The notes: generated by a model from the letters alone, not told the origin. Shown: positions 41,744-51,304, counted from the first letter of the stretch. The stretch is DNA of 64,000 nt from an uncultured Dehalococcoidia bacterium (GCA_913049785.1 CAJWXP010000004.1:16419-80418), one strand, 5' to 3'. Numbers and translations are program-made.

Positions 41744-43027
41744 GTGCTCAGCGGGCTACCAACATCCTTCCAAACAAACTTAGGCCGTGGCATGTTCTAC
41801 GGCTGGCGCATCGTGTTGTTGTTATCGCTCACGCGGTTTGTGGCGTCGGGCGTCGGCATGAACGCTCGCAGCCTTCTGGTGCTTCCTCTAGAAAAGGACC
41901 TGGGGGTTACCAGGGCAGAGATATCCCTCATGTTCACGGTAGAGGCACTGGTCATCGCCGCTACGGCACCTCTGGGCGGCTGGCTGATGGACCGCTATGG
42001 CGCCAGGCGAATCATGGTAGTAGGGCTCCTCATCTCCACTGGCGGTTTCTTCCTTCTTTCCATCGCGCAGTCGCTCTGGCAGGTCATCGTCATCATTGCG
42101 CTGCCCCTGGGGCTGGCCTACAACTGGTCCATCCTGAATGCAGGCGCGCCCATCCTCAACAACTGGTTCAACCTGAAGAAAGCGAAAGCGATTGCGTTGC
42201 TCAGCGTGTTCCACGGTGCGGGGGCTGCGTTGCTACCATTGATGGCGCTGGGTATCTCCACCTTTGGCTGGCGGTGGGCTACTGCCATTGGCGGGATCGC
42301 CTTCATCACGGCTGCGCTACCGTCCATGATCTTCACTCGAAGCACCCCTGAAGAGATGGGCCTGACGCCTGACGGGATAGAGCAAGCCACTCCGCATTCT
42401 CCCGGCCAATCCGGTGCAGGCGCAGAGGGTACGGACTTGCGAGAAGCCATGGGGAAGCCCTTCTTTTGGGTTTTGGGCATCGGCACGGCGTGCATGCTCT
42501 TTGCGAACTTGAGCGTCATCGCCCACTTCGTCGCGATCCTGGTCTCCAAAGGCTCCACCGAGTCCACGGGGGCTGCTCTCTTGAGCGTGCAGTTCGTAAT
42601 GGCCGTCCCATTCGTGATCATAGGCGGTTGGGCAACGGACCGGTTCGGCGGTGCGAAGGTGCTGGTAGGGGTCATGGTGGGAGTGACTGCCGGAGTGGCC
42701 GTCCTGTTATGGGCCACAGACATCTGGTCATACGTCATCGCCACGGTGCTGCTTGCTTCCGGAGGGGCAGTCTGGCCTGTCCTGTGGGCGGGGTTAGGTT
42801 ACGTGTACGGGAGAGCCCACTACAACGTGATCCGCCTGTCCATCTACTCCATCCTCATCCTTGGTATGTCCACGGGACCGTTCTTCGCGGGGCTTTCATT
42901 CGACCGCACTGGCGACTACTCGGCATGGTTGACGACGCTGCTATTTGTCTGCGCCGCAGGTATCCTGACGTTGATTGTCGCCGCATGGGCTGAGGGGTCT
43001 GCCAGCAAGAAGCCTCAACGCGCCTGA
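41744..43027 (+). CDS. MFS transporter, OFA/monocarboxylate-like (copy A)
   Basis: 427 residues with 12 predicted membrane helices. FYGWRIVLLLSLTRFVASG at the N-terminus and GWLMDRYGARRIMVVG (motif A) match the oxalate/formate antiporter group, whose members exchange or import small organic acids. GTG 41744 behind AAGGGGAG; an internal ATG at 41792 is possible. First of two tandem MFS genes ahead of a HOT-type dehydrogenase. Confidence 0.87.
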   Translation: MLSGLPTSFQTNLGRGMFYGWRIVLLLSLTRFVASGVGMNARSLLVLPLEKDLGVTRAEISLMFTVEALVIAATAPLGGWLMDRYGARRIMVVGLLISTGGFFLLSIAQSLWQVIVIIALPLGLAYNWSILNAGAPILNNWFNLKKAKAIALLSVFHGAGAALLPLMALGISTFGWRWATAIGGIAFITAALPSMIFTRSTPEEMGLTPDGIEQATPHSPGQSGAGAEGTDLREAMGKPFFWVLGIGTACMLFANLSVIAHFVAILVSKGSTESTGAALLSVQFVMAVPFVIIGGWATDRFGGAKVLVGVMVGVTAGVAVLLWATDIWSYVIATVLLASGGAVWPVLWAGLGYVYGRAHYNVIRLSIYSILILGMSTGPFFAGLSFDRTGDYSAWLTTLLFVCAAGILTLIVAAWAEGSASKKPQRA

Positions 43028-43052
43028 TCCCTGCTACACTGCCTCGATTGAT

Positions 43053-44375
43053 ATGGAAGAACGCGCAACATCGTCCCCCACAAAAATGTTCCACGGATGG
43101 TGGATCGTCGCCACGTCGTTCGTAGGCGCAGGTGTGGGCATGGGCATCGGCGGAGTGGGCCTTGGGGTATTCGTCGAACCGATGACAGAAGACCTTGGCT
43201 GGTCCCGGGCGGCAATGGCCGGGGTGTTCATCATCAGAGCCATTGTGATGGGGGTGCTTGGCCCTCTATTGGGGCCGCTGGTAGACAGGCGAATGGGAGC
43301 GCAGACGCTCTACGTCTCGGGCGGTTTCATAGCCGGAGCAAGCATCATGATGCTTGCTCGAGTCGACACCATCTGGCAGTTCTATATTCTTTTCGGCATC
43401 GGTTGGAGCGTGGGTCAGCTAGCCTTTGGCGGCAACCTGCTCACCGGGCCCATCGTAGCCAAGTGGTTCATCCGCAAACGTGGCCGTGCAATGGGCATGT
43501 ACACCATGGGCATCCCCGTTGGCTCCATCGTGTTCGTGCCGATCAATGCTGTCCTGGTGACCACCTTCGGCTGGGAGACATCTTGGATCATCCTGGGTTT
43601 GACCACGTGGGTCCTGACGATCCCGCTGGCAGCGTTCACCATGCGTCGACAACCAGAAGACATGGGCTTGCACACCGACGGGGACTCCGACGATGAACAC
43701 GAACGAGCGTTGGCTCAGCATGCTGGTTTGACCGCTGCCCTTCATCGCGTTGACTGGACGCTTTCTCAAGCGCTACGGACCCCTACCCTCTATGTCCTGC
43801 TGGTAGCCTTTTTGTTCATGGGGATGGCGATGGGCATCTTCACCATCCACCAGATCCCGGCGATCACGGACAAGGGTTACAGCCTTGGTATTGCCACCGC
43901 GGTGAGCATCACGCTCTCTTCGTGCTCACTGATGGTGAAACCCATAGTCGGCTTTTTATCGGAGAGGATGCCGCCCAGGTTTCTAGCATCGGTCTGCTTT
44001 TCCCTTGGAGCCTCCAGCCTCGTAGTGCTGGGACTGGCAGACACGTTATACTTGCTCTTCCTGTTTGCGGTGCTCTACGGGTTTGGTGCTGGCGCCGCCG
44101 CGGTATTCCAGAACGTCATCTGGGCCGATTATTACGGTCGCAGGCACCTGGGAGCGATACGCGGAATGATCGCTCCCATCACCGCTATGGGAGGTGGTAT
44201 CAGTCCCTTCATTGCAGGGTGGATGTTCGATAGGACAGGGAGCTACGACACCATCCTGTTCACGATGGGCGCTGGGGCGTTCGTCTCGGCCGGGCTGATG
44301 TTGCTGGCCAGGCCCCCCAGGGCGCGTTTCGAAGAGCTGGAGCCAAGCAGCACGACCCCAAATGATCGACGATAG
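43053..44375 (+). CDS. MFS transporter, OFA/monocarboxylate-like (copy B)
   Basis: 440 residues, 12 predicted helices; begins with a short polar tail then MFHGWWIVATSFVGAGVGMG. Motif A appears as GPLVDRRMGAQTLYVSGG. ATG 43053 is chosen because the frame fits the family start, but no ribosome site is visible and a TACACT box lies just upstream, so a leaderless message is possible. Paralogous to copies A and C, sharing the EDMGLHTDG/EDMGLHPDG loop with copy C. Confidence 0.83.
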   Translation: MEERATSSPTKMFHGWWIVATSFVGAGVGMGIGGVGLGVFVEPMTEDLGWSRAAMAGVFIIRAIVMGVLGPLLGPLVDRRMGAQTLYVSGGFIAGASIMMLARVDTIWQFYILFGIGWSVGQLAFGGNLLTGPIVAKWFIRKRGRAMGMYTMGIPVGSIVFVPINAVLVTTFGWETSWIILGLTTWVLTIPLAAFTMRRQPEDMGLHTDGDSDDEHERALAQHAGLTAALHRVDWTLSQALRTPTLYVLLVAFLFMGMAMGIFTIHQIPAITDKGYSLGIATAVSITLSSCSLMVKPIVGFLSERMPPRFLASVCFSLGASSLVVLGLADTLYLLFLFAVLYGFGAGAAAVFQNVIWADYYGRRHLGAIRGMIAPITAMGGGISPFIAGWMFDRTGSYDTILFTMGAGAFVSAGLMLLARPPRARFEELEPSSTTPNDRR

Positions 44376-44430
44376 CGCTTAGAGACCCGTTGGATCAGGT
44401 TTAGCAAAATTACGGCTACGTGAGGTAATC

Positions 44431-45714
44431 ATGACAACGCCATCAGAGACCGCCTTCACCATAGACACCTCCAGTATCAAGTACGGCGTGGGGGTAACGC
44501 GGGAGGTCGGCTATGAGATCAACCGCATGGGCGTAAAACGGGTCATGGTTATCACTGACCCCAAGCTCACGGACAGTGCTCCTGTGGCAACCGTCATGGA
44601 ATCGATTCGCGCGGCTGGCGTGGACCCTGTGTTGTTCGATCAGGTGAGCGTGGAGCCCACGGACATCTCCATGAAGCAGGCCATCGCCTTTGCTACCGCG
44701 GGCAACTTCGATGGCTACGTGGCCGTCGGTGGCGGCTCGAGCATCGACACGGCAAAGACGGCGAACCTGTACGCGACCTACCCTGCGAACTTCCTTGTGT
44801 ACGTCAATGCGCCCATCGGCGAGGGGAGGCTGGTGCCCGGGCCGCTGAAGCCGTTGATCGCCATCCCAACCACCACGGGAACAGGCAGCGAAACGACAGG
44901 CGTAGCCATTTTCGATTTCCTGGAGATGAAGGCGAAAACGGGTATCGCGGATCGGGTCCTTCGACCTGACATGGGGCTCATCGACCCTGAAAATACACGC
45001 AACCTGCCCGGGATGGTGGTGGCTTGCAGCGGCTTTGATGTGCTGTCCCACGCGCTGGAGTCGTTCACCGCGTTGCCGTTCGACCAGCGATCTGCGCCGG
45101 AACACCCGGGCGCCAGGCCATCGTACCAGGGCTCCAACCCCATCAGCGATATCTGGGCGTTAAAAGCCGCCGAGATGGGGGCCAAGTACATCGTCAGGGC
45201 CGCTCAGGACCCCACGGACCATGAGGCGAGGGGTCAGATGCTTCTGGCTGCAACGTATGCGGGCATCGGGTTCGGAAACGCCGGATGCCACGTCCCTCAC
45301 GGCATGTCGTACGCGGTCTCCGGCATGGTGAAAGAGTTCGTGGCTGAAGGGTACCCCGTGAACCACCCGCTCGTTCCCCACGGTATGTCGGTCATCTTGA
45401 ATGCGCCGGCAGTGTTCCGGTTCACCGCCCCCACAAACCCGCAACGACATCTCCAGATAGCGGGAGTCATGGGGGCGGACATCGCCGATGCCACAGACGA
45501 GGATGCGGGTGAGGTCTTGTCCGGGCTACTCAGCAAGTTGATACAGACCCTTGGGCTGCCTAACGGCCTGGGCGCTGTGGGCTACGAACCTGACGATGTG
45601 ACCGATCTAACCACCGGAACGATGCCCCAGCAGCGGGTGTTGCGCATCTCCCCTCGGCCTGTCACGGACAGCGACATCCGTCAGTTATTCCTTGATTCTT
45701 TGCGCATCTGGTAA
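44431..45714 (+). CDS. Iron-containing alcohol dehydrogenase, HOT (ADHFE1)-like
   Basis: 427 residues. NAD motif GGGSSIDTAK near residue 108, then IPTTTGTGSETT, and the His-rich metal region HALESFTALP ... GNAGCHVPHGMSYAVSG and HPLVPHGMSVILNAP. The last two blocks and the NPISDIWALKAAE insertion are characteristic of hydroxyacid-oxoacid transhydrogenases, which oxidise 4-hydroxybutyrate-like hydroxy acids while reducing an oxo acid. ATG 44431 behind GTGAGG. Lies after two organic-acid MFS carriers; its stop is 4 bases from the convergent MFS gene. Confidence 0.88.
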   Translation: MTTPSETAFTIDTSSIKYGVGVTREVGYEINRMGVKRVMVITDPKLTDSAPVATVMESIRAAGVDPVLFDQVSVEPTDISMKQAIAFATAGNFDGYVAVGGGSSIDTAKTANLYATYPANFLVYVNAPIGEGRLVPGPLKPLIAIPTTTGTGSETTGVAIFDFLEMKAKTGIADRVLRPDMGLIDPENTRNLPGMVVACSGFDVLSHALESFTALPFDQRSAPEHPGARPSYQGSNPISDIWALKAAEMGAKYIVRAAQDPTDHEARGQMLLAATYAGIGFGNAGCHVPHGMSYAVSGMVKEFVAEGYPVNHPLVPHGMSVILNAPAVFRFTAPTNPQRHLQIAGVMGADIADATDEDAGEVLSGLLSKLIQTLGLPNGLGAVGYEPDDVTDLTTGTMPQQRVLRISPRPVTDSDIRQLFLDSLRIW

Positions 45715-45718
45715 TGCC

Positions 45719-47032
45719 TCAACCGCTAGGTTCCCTCGACTCTGGCGCTGCCTCCAGGGTTTCCACCGGTATTTTGGGAGGGGCGGCAAGCATAAAGACT
45801 GCACCGGTGAAGGCATAGCCGATCATCACTGCCACAAAGATCAAGAAATAAGAGCCCATCGCGTCATAGGCTATTCCCACCGCCAAAGGGCCCACTGCTG
45901 AGGTCAGCCCCTGGAACGGACGCATGTACCCGGTAATCGCGCCGATATGCTCCCTACCGAAGTAGTTCGCCACGATCAACGGTCTGAGGATGAACGATCC
46001 CCCCATGGTCAGGCCAAAGAAGATCACGAAGAAGAAGAGCATGAAGGGCCCCAGCACGTAGATAAGGGCCATCACACTGATAGCCGTCAACAATGACTGG
46101 ATGACTATGAGATGTCGTATGGAATGCTGGTCGGCCAGGGTGCCCCAGATGATTCGAGCGGTGACAGAACAGACTCCGTACACAGAAATTGCCAGGGTGG
46201 CTGTCTTCGTTGAGAAACCCTCGCCCTCCAGGTACGGAATCCAATTTGCCTGGAAGCCCTGTTGTCCCAGGCCGCCCAGGGCAACGGCAAATATGATGAG
46301 CCAGAACGCCGGTGTATGAAGGGCCTGCCTCCCGGTGAAGCTGAACTCCCTGCCCGATCTCCTGGCAGATTGATTCGATGTAGTAGGTGCTGCCTGCTCT
46401 GGCACCTCTGCTATGCCGTCTGGATGTAGCCCCATGTCCTCTGGCCTTGTTTTCACAAGGAAGGAGAGGGGAACCAACAGCACCAGGGCCAGAACACCCA
46501 GGAAGAACCACGCATCGCGCCACCCCAGCCAGGTGATCAACCCCAGAATGGCGATAGGAAAGACGAGCGGGCCTGTGCCTCCGCCCATCGACGCGATTCC
46601 TAGCGCAAATCCCCGCTTGCGGACGAACCATTTGGGAAGGATGGTCTGGGTCAGGATGCCGCCAGCGCCTAAAGCCCCAATGGAGCCAAATACCCCGAAA
46701 AAGAGGTAGAACTCCCAGAGGCTGTCCACGTACTTCAGCGCTATAAGAGATATTCCCAGGATGATGGACCCGGCAAGCATCAATACCCTTGGGCCATTCT
46801 TGGTGTCACGCCATGGGCCGACAACGGGCGATAGCAGGCCGGTCAGTGCCGTGCGGATGGTCAGTGCCGCCATGAACGACGTTCGGGACCAGCCAAGCTC
46901 GTCCCCCATGGGGCTGACGAAGACGCTCACACCCCAAATGCCAATGCCCGTCTGGAATGCGCCGCTTATCAGGGAGACGCCTACCAGATACCAGCCATAG
47001 AAAATCTTGTGGCTCTCTGTCCTAGTTTCCAT
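45719..47032 (-). CDS. MFS transporter, OFA/monocarboxylate-like (copy C)
   Basis: 437 residues, 12 predicted helices. IFYGWYLVGVSLISGAFQTG at the N-terminus, central loop EDMGLHPDGIAEVPEQ and a conserved region WGTLADQHSIRHLIV in place of a second motif A. Belongs with copies A and B. ATG at 47032 follows a GATAATGAGGC stretch. The gene lies 32 bases downstream of the YbaK-like gene on the same strand and may be co-transcribed with it. Confidence 0.85.
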   Translation of the reverse strand: METRTESHKIFYGWYLVGVSLISGAFQTGIGIWGVSVFVSPMGDELGWSRTSFMAALTIRTALTGLLSPVVGPWRDTKNGPRVLMLAGSIILGISLIALKYVDSLWEFYLFFGVFGSIGALGAGGILTQTILPKWFVRKRGFALGIASMGGGTGPLVFPIAILGLITWLGWRDAWFFLGVLALVLLVPLSFLVKTRPEDMGLHPDGIAEVPEQAAPTTSNQSARRSGREFSFTGRQALHTPAFWLIIFAVALGGLGQQGFQANWIPYLEGEGFSTKTATLAISVYGVCSVTARIIWGTLADQHSIRHLIVIQSLLTAISVMALIYVLGPFMLFFFVIFFGLTMGGSFILRPLIVANYFGREHIGAITGYMRPFQGLTSAVGPLAVGIAYDAMGSYFLIFVAVMIGYAFTGAVFMLAAPPKIPVETLEAAPESREPSG

Positions 47033-47064
47033 TGCCTCATTATCGGCAGCAGATATCCACTGCC

Positions 47065-47550
47065 CTATGAAATCGAAAGATCGTTAATGAACGAGCAATT
47101 GGGGATCTTGGCCAGCTCGGTCGGGGCCATCTTGACCTTGGACATCCTATTGCCAGAGCCCACAATGATGTACGGCTGAGCCTTTAGCGCTTCATCGACA
47201 TACAAAGGCAGGTCAGCAGGGAGGCCGAAGACGGTCACGCCACCGATCTCCATCCCGGTGAGCTCCCGGGTCTCATCCGCAGAGGCGAAAGACAGGCGTG
47301 AAGCCCCCATCAAACGCTTCACCACGTGGTTGACATCCAACTTCGTCGATGCCTGCACAAGACAGGCGCTATAAACCTTCTCGCCTCGAGTGGACGTGAC
47401 GATGATGGTGTTGGCACTGGTCTCCAGCGGGTACCCGTACTCCCGGCAGAACTCCGCGGTGTCTGCGAACGCAGGGTCGCACGGGATGATCTCATGGGTG
47501 ATAGCCAGCGAAGCGAGAGCTTCAGCGACGTTGGGGTGCGGTTCGTTCAT
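47065..47550 (-). CDS. YbaK/ProX-type aminoacyl-tRNA deacylase-like protein
   Basis: 161 residues. It spans the YbaK/aa-tRNA editing domain: HEIIPCDPAFADTAEFC, ANTIIVTSTRGEKVYSACLVQ, KLMGASRLSFASADET (the conserved Lys/Ser-Ala area) and GGVTVFGLPADLPLYVDEAL. Such proteins hydrolyse Cys- or Ala-tRNA(Pro) or related mischarged tRNAs. ATG 47550 is the family-like start; the nearest GAGGAG is 16 bases upstream, so initiation is not ideal. Confidence 0.82.
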   Translation of the reverse strand: MNEPHPNVAEALASLAITHEIIPCDPAFADTAEFCREYGYPLETSANTIIVTSTRGEKVYSACLVQASTKLDVNHVVKRLMGASRLSFASADETRELTGMEIGGVTVFGLPADLPLYVDEALKAQPYIIVGSGNRMSKVKMAPTELAKIPNCSFINDLSIS

Positions 47551-47732
47551 GGGTGTTCCCGGGCCACTCCTCACGGTAATAGCGTTGAGTGTACGGTCGA
47601 CCACGAGGCTGTCAACCCGATGTGTCCGCCCAAACCCCGTGAACAAGCTCGATTTTACCCTGGCAACCAGACCTCCCGGTGCCATACCATGCTCATCGAT
47701 ACCCCCACGCAACGAGAGGTAACACCTAGCCA

Positions 47733-48614
47733 ATGAAGATCCATGTCATTGATGGCACATACGAATTGTATCGAGCGCACTTCTCCACACCGCCAAGCCA
47801 GTCGCCAGACGGTCGACCGGTAGCGGCGGTGAAGGGCCTCATGCGCTCCATGTTGAACCTGCTGCGTCAGGACGATGTGACCCACGTGGCCTGCGCGTTC
47901 GACCACGTCGTGGAGTCGTTCCGCAACGATATGTTCGATGGGTACAAAGACGGCCGTGAGGTGCCTGAAGACCTCCAAGGCCAGTTCGGGCTTGCAGAGC
48001 AGGCTGTTGCCGCACTGGGCATCGTGATTTGGCCGATGAACGAGTATGAGGCAGACGACGCCTTAGCCACCGCTGCTGCACGATGGGGCGTCCACCCTCA
48101 GGTAGACCAGGTGGTCATCTGCTCCCCTGACAAAGACCTGACCCAGATGGTCAAAGGCCAGCAGGTGGTGTGTCTGGACAGGCGACAATCGATCGTGTAC
48201 GACGATGCAGGCGTGGTGGAGAAGTTCGGCGTGGAGCCTGCTTCCATACCTGACTACCTGGGGCTGATGGGTGACAGTTCAGACGGTTTTCCCGGCATAC
48301 CCAGGTGGGGCGCAAAGACCGCCTCACAGCTACTCGCGCAGTACAACCACATTGAGAATATCCCGTTGGACAGTTCCGAGTGGACGGTGAAGGTCCGCGG
48401 TGCGGAAGCGGTGGCAGCCAGCCTAAAAGAGAACTATGAAAAGGCGTTGTTCTATCGCGAATTGGCGACGCTCCGCACCGATGTGATGCTGGCGGAGACT
48501 CTTGAGCAGCTAATGTGGCAGGGTGTGAACCGGGGCCGGTTTGACGCTCTCTCCAACGAGTACGGGTTCTCCGCTGACATGATCCGAACCCATGAATGGA
48601 ACGAACGCACCTAA
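47733..48614 (+). CDS. 5'-3' exonuclease (PolA N-terminal domain-like)
   Basis: 293 residues, only the FEN/5' nuclease part and no polymerase domain. Acidic metal ligands appear in MKIHVIDGTYELYRAHF, ACAFDH, EYEADDALATAA and CSPDKDLTQMV; a helix-hairpin-helix follows with GLMGDSSDGFPGIPRWGAKTA. The protein would trim flaps or RNA primers. Stand-alone copies occur beside full-length polA in many bacteria. Divergent from the YbaK-like gene. Confidence 0.9.
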   Translation: MKIHVIDGTYELYRAHFSTPPSQSPDGRPVAAVKGLMRSMLNLLRQDDVTHVACAFDHVVESFRNDMFDGYKDGREVPEDLQGQFGLAEQAVAALGIVIWPMNEYEADDALATAAARWGVHPQVDQVVICSPDKDLTQMVKGQQVVCLDRRQSIVYDDAGVVEKFGVEPASIPDYLGLMGDSSDGFPGIPRWGAKTASQLLAQYNHIENIPLDSSEWTVKVRGAEAVAASLKENYEKALFYRELATLRTDVMLAETLEQLMWQGVNRGRFDALSNEYGFSADMIRTHEWNERT

Positions 48615-48682
48615 AGGCTCTCGCCCCCAAGTGCGTTCGTAATTCGCCTATGCACATGTGACCAGCCGTTGGACTCTATCTA

Positions 48683-49966
48683 TTATTCCGTCGCTACCGC
48701 AAGCTCACCATTCGCCTCAAGGAAATCCGTAAAGTCGCTCTGTGGCGCGGTGAAGTCGATGCTCCGAACCTTGTAGAGGTCACCGTGGGTCGCTGCGACC
48801 GGCTCAATCCCCTCCTGCAGGTCCTTGGCCATCTGGATGAGACGCCGACGTGCCGTGATGATGGCCTTATCGGTCGTGCCCAGGTGCTCACCCTCTCGGT
48901 TGGAGATCAACCCCATGCTCTGGGTCATTGCCATGTCCTGATGTCGGATACCTTCGATGCCTGTGAAGCTCCGCTCACGCTGAACGGTTCTATCCATCAG
49001 GAAATCGTTCTCCGGGTTCGCTTCCATCCGGAAGGTATCTGTTATTGAACCGTCCGGCAACGTGTGTGTCGTCGGAAAGATCTTGAACTTGGAGCGTCCG
49101 AGGCTCCGCTGCTCCTGAGTAAGTGGTGCTTCCGGATTGTAGGAGTACTCAAAGGCTGAGATGTGCTCATCGTCCTGGGGGAAGTACATGTGCCCACCCC
49201 TAGGCCAGGAGTTGTTTGCAATCAAAGAATACGCAGGGAGCAGCCACTGGGTTACCCTCCACCAGCTAGCATCACCGGTCTCACCGGCGTCGCGCCTGGC
49301 GCCGTAGATGAATCCATAGTCTGTCTCTTTGATGGTCAGGTCAGGGGCACCCTTCTTGCTTCCAGCAAACTGTGCTTCAGTTGCACGCTGGCCCTTCTCA
49401 AAGGTGCTGTGGAGGTAGTTGATGTGGGCCGAGTCGATCTCGCCTTCCACGGCCTGCATGAAGTTGCTGTCCTGGGTCCAGCGAGTCACCATGCGGTGGC
49501 TGTCAGGAACCCGAGCCCACTCAAACTGGGGAAGCTCAGGTTTGAGGTCTGCCGGCCCCATATAGGCCCAGATGACGCTGCCAAACTCCTGAGTGGGGTA
49601 GGCCGTGATCTTGACCTTGTCTTTAAAGTTGCTCTCTGCGGGCTCTGACGGCATGTCCACGCAGTTACCGTCGATGTCGAACTTCCATCCGTGGTAGACG
49701 CACCGAAGTCCGCATTCCTCGTTCCGTCCGAAGAATAGGCTAGCTCTGCGATGGGGGCAGAAATTATCTACCAGGCCAACGTTTCCGTTGGTGTCACGGA
49801 ACGCTACCAGGTTTTCGCTTAGGACCTTCAATCGGATAGGAGGGCAGTCCGGCTCAGGGAGCTCTTCTGCCAACGCCACAGGAATCCAGAACCGTCGAAA
49901 CAGGTCTCCCATTGGGGTTCCCGGGCCTGTCTGGGTAAGGATATCGTTATCGTACGCTGAAAGCAT
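48683..49966 (-). CDS. Rieske non-heme iron oxygenase, alpha subunit (copy 4)
   Basis: 427 residues from ATG 49966, behind AAGGAG. Rieske ligands CPHRRASLFF / CVYHGWKFD, iron segment EGEIDSAHINYLHSTF. It follows a LigB dioxygenase gene by 54 bases on the same strand, giving a direct link between ring hydroxylation (or demethylation) and extradiol cleavage. This is the only Rieske copy in the window with such a partner immediately beside it. Confidence 0.93.
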   Translation of the reverse strand: MLSAYDNDILTQTGPGTPMGDLFRRFWIPVALAEELPEPDCPPIRLKVLSENLVAFRDTNGNVGLVDNFCPHRRASLFFGRNEECGLRCVYHGWKFDIDGNCVDMPSEPAESNFKDKVKITAYPTQEFGSVIWAYMGPADLKPELPQFEWARVPDSHRMVTRWTQDSNFMQAVEGEIDSAHINYLHSTFEKGQRATEAQFAGSKKGAPDLTIKETDYGFIYGARRDAGETGDASWWRVTQWLLPAYSLIANNSWPRGGHMYFPQDDEHISAFEYSYNPEAPLTQEQRSLGRSKFKIFPTTHTLPDGSITDTFRMEANPENDFLMDRTVQRERSFTGIEGIRHQDMAMTQSMGLISNREGEHLGTTDKAIITARRRLIQMAKDLQEGIEPVAATHGDLYKVRSIDFTAPQSDFTDFLEANGELAVATE

Positions 49967-50020
49967 GCTTTTCTCCTTATCGCTGAGGGTTATAAGCTGG
50001 GTATTTTCCGCTACTGACAC

Positions 50021-51085
50021 CTAGGGTCGGAACGTCGCAAACGTCTTGTTAGAGTTGGAAATCCAGGATTCCATGAACACCGCGTCTGTGGGCTTCCTGT
50101 CCAGTTCCGCCATTGCACCGACAAGACAGAACCAGTTTAGCAGCTCATGGTGGCCTCGGCCTTCCGCTTCCTCAATGGTCGTATTGCGCCACGTGTCCCA
50201 ATCGCCCGCGCACAGCGCCTCGAAATAGCGCTTGTCCGACTCGACATCGGGAAACAGCAGCGAGTTCTTGGCAGTGAGGAAGGAGTGGGACCAGCTGCTT
50301 GATGCGATGATCGCCACTCTCCAGGGGCTGGCCGCGGCCGCCCGTGCGATGGAAGCACCAAGGGCGAAGCACCGCCACGGTTGAGGCGGTGGCGGTGCAA
50401 GCTCATCTTCGTCGGCGAAGAGCTCGGCTGCCTCAGAGGGCATCAACGGTCGTCCCTGGGCCCCCACCAGCCATCGGCCGTACGAGTTCACAGAAAACGG
50501 TACGACGGAATAGGGAAACCCTTTGCGGTCGAAGTCCAGATACAGGATGGAATTCAGGAACGCATGCCCCAATCCGTGGGCGTGGAGCGGTTTGTACGCA
50601 TAAGCGACCTCGAAGCCGTCGGTGAGCAGCGACGTCGCCAGGTATTTACCCGCCTTACGGTGGCCGTTGATCACGAACTTCTTGTCGTCGGGCTCGTTCC
50701 ACCAGTTCTTGCCTCTGGTGTTGTGGAGCCACGGCTGCACCTCTACCTGGTCATAGGCCAGGATAGCAAAAGGAGGAACGATGTCCTCTTTGAAGTTCTC
50801 ATATTGGTCATCGCCGAAGATGAGCACGAAGTCGGGCTGAAAGTCGTCCAACTCCTTTCGGGCGATCCTAAATCGCTCGATCATTGCTTGACGATGCTCC
50901 TCAGAGTGGGTCAGCCCTTCATCGTCGCCCCACTGCTCTCGCATAGTAGGGTTCCAATTCTTCGGGTCACGCAAGTACTCCGGTAGTCCGGGGTCTTTCA
51001 ACGTCGCATTAAAACGGCCCACCAAAGGGTTCTGAACGGTCAAGCCCGGATAGTGGGTAATGCCGAGTCCTAGAATCTCCCCCAT
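50021..51085 (-). CDS. LigB-type extradiol ring-cleavage dioxygenase (copy 2)
   Basis: 354 residues, same family as copy 1 at 0.3 kb. Motifs: GLGITHYPGLTVQNP at the N-terminus (first iron His), FGDDQYENF near residue 93, LHAHGLGHAFLNSIL near 165 and SSSWSHSFLTAKN near 265 with the catalytic His. The WNPTMREQWGDDEG segment near residue 42 is absent from copy 1. ATG 51085 follows GAGGAGG. Middle gene of an operon: small SH3-like protein, this enzyme, Rieske copy 4. Confidence 0.88.
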   Translation of the reverse strand: MGEILGLGITHYPGLTVQNPLVGRFNATLKDPGLPEYLRDPKNWNPTMREQWGDDEGLTHSEEHRQAMIERFRIARKELDDFQPDFVLIFGDDQYENFKEDIVPPFAILAYDQVEVQPWLHNTRGKNWWNEPDDKKFVINGHRKAGKYLATSLLTDGFEVAYAYKPLHAHGLGHAFLNSILYLDFDRKGFPYSVVPFSVNSYGRWLVGAQGRPLMPSEAAELFADEDELAPPPPQPWRCFALGASIARAAAASPWRVAIIASSSWSHSFLTAKNSLLFPDVESDKRYFEALCAGDWDTWRNTTIEEAEGRGHHELLNWFCLVGAMAELDRKPTDAVFMESWISNSNKTFATFRP

Positions 51086-51109
51086 CTTTTCCTCCTCTGA
51101 CTGATGCCG

Positions 51110-51304
51110 TTAGCTTGCGGCTTGTAGCCACTCTTCATTCAACGAGTTGGCCAACTCGCCACCATCATCCATGCGGATCTCATACACCGCGCCGAAGTAC
51201 TGTTCACTAGAGGACTCGATGACGCCCTTCTTCCCCTGATACTTCTTTAGGGCCTCTGTTCCTTCTGAAACCAAGACATGGTCGCCAACATTGAACTTCG
51301 CCAT
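51110..51304 (-). CDS. Small SH3/KOW-like protein, function unknown
   Basis: 64 residues, mostly beta: FNVGDHVLVSEG, GKKGVIESSSE and VYEIRMDDGGE resemble a single SH3-like or KOW barrel. ATG follows GAGGCAG. It stands 24 bases before the LigB gene in the same direction and so may be part of the operon. An accessory or assembly role is only a guess. Confidence 0.62.
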   Translation of the reverse strand: MAKFNVGDHVLVSEGTEALKKYQGKKGVIESSSEQYFGAVYEIRMDDGGELANSLNEEWLQAAS

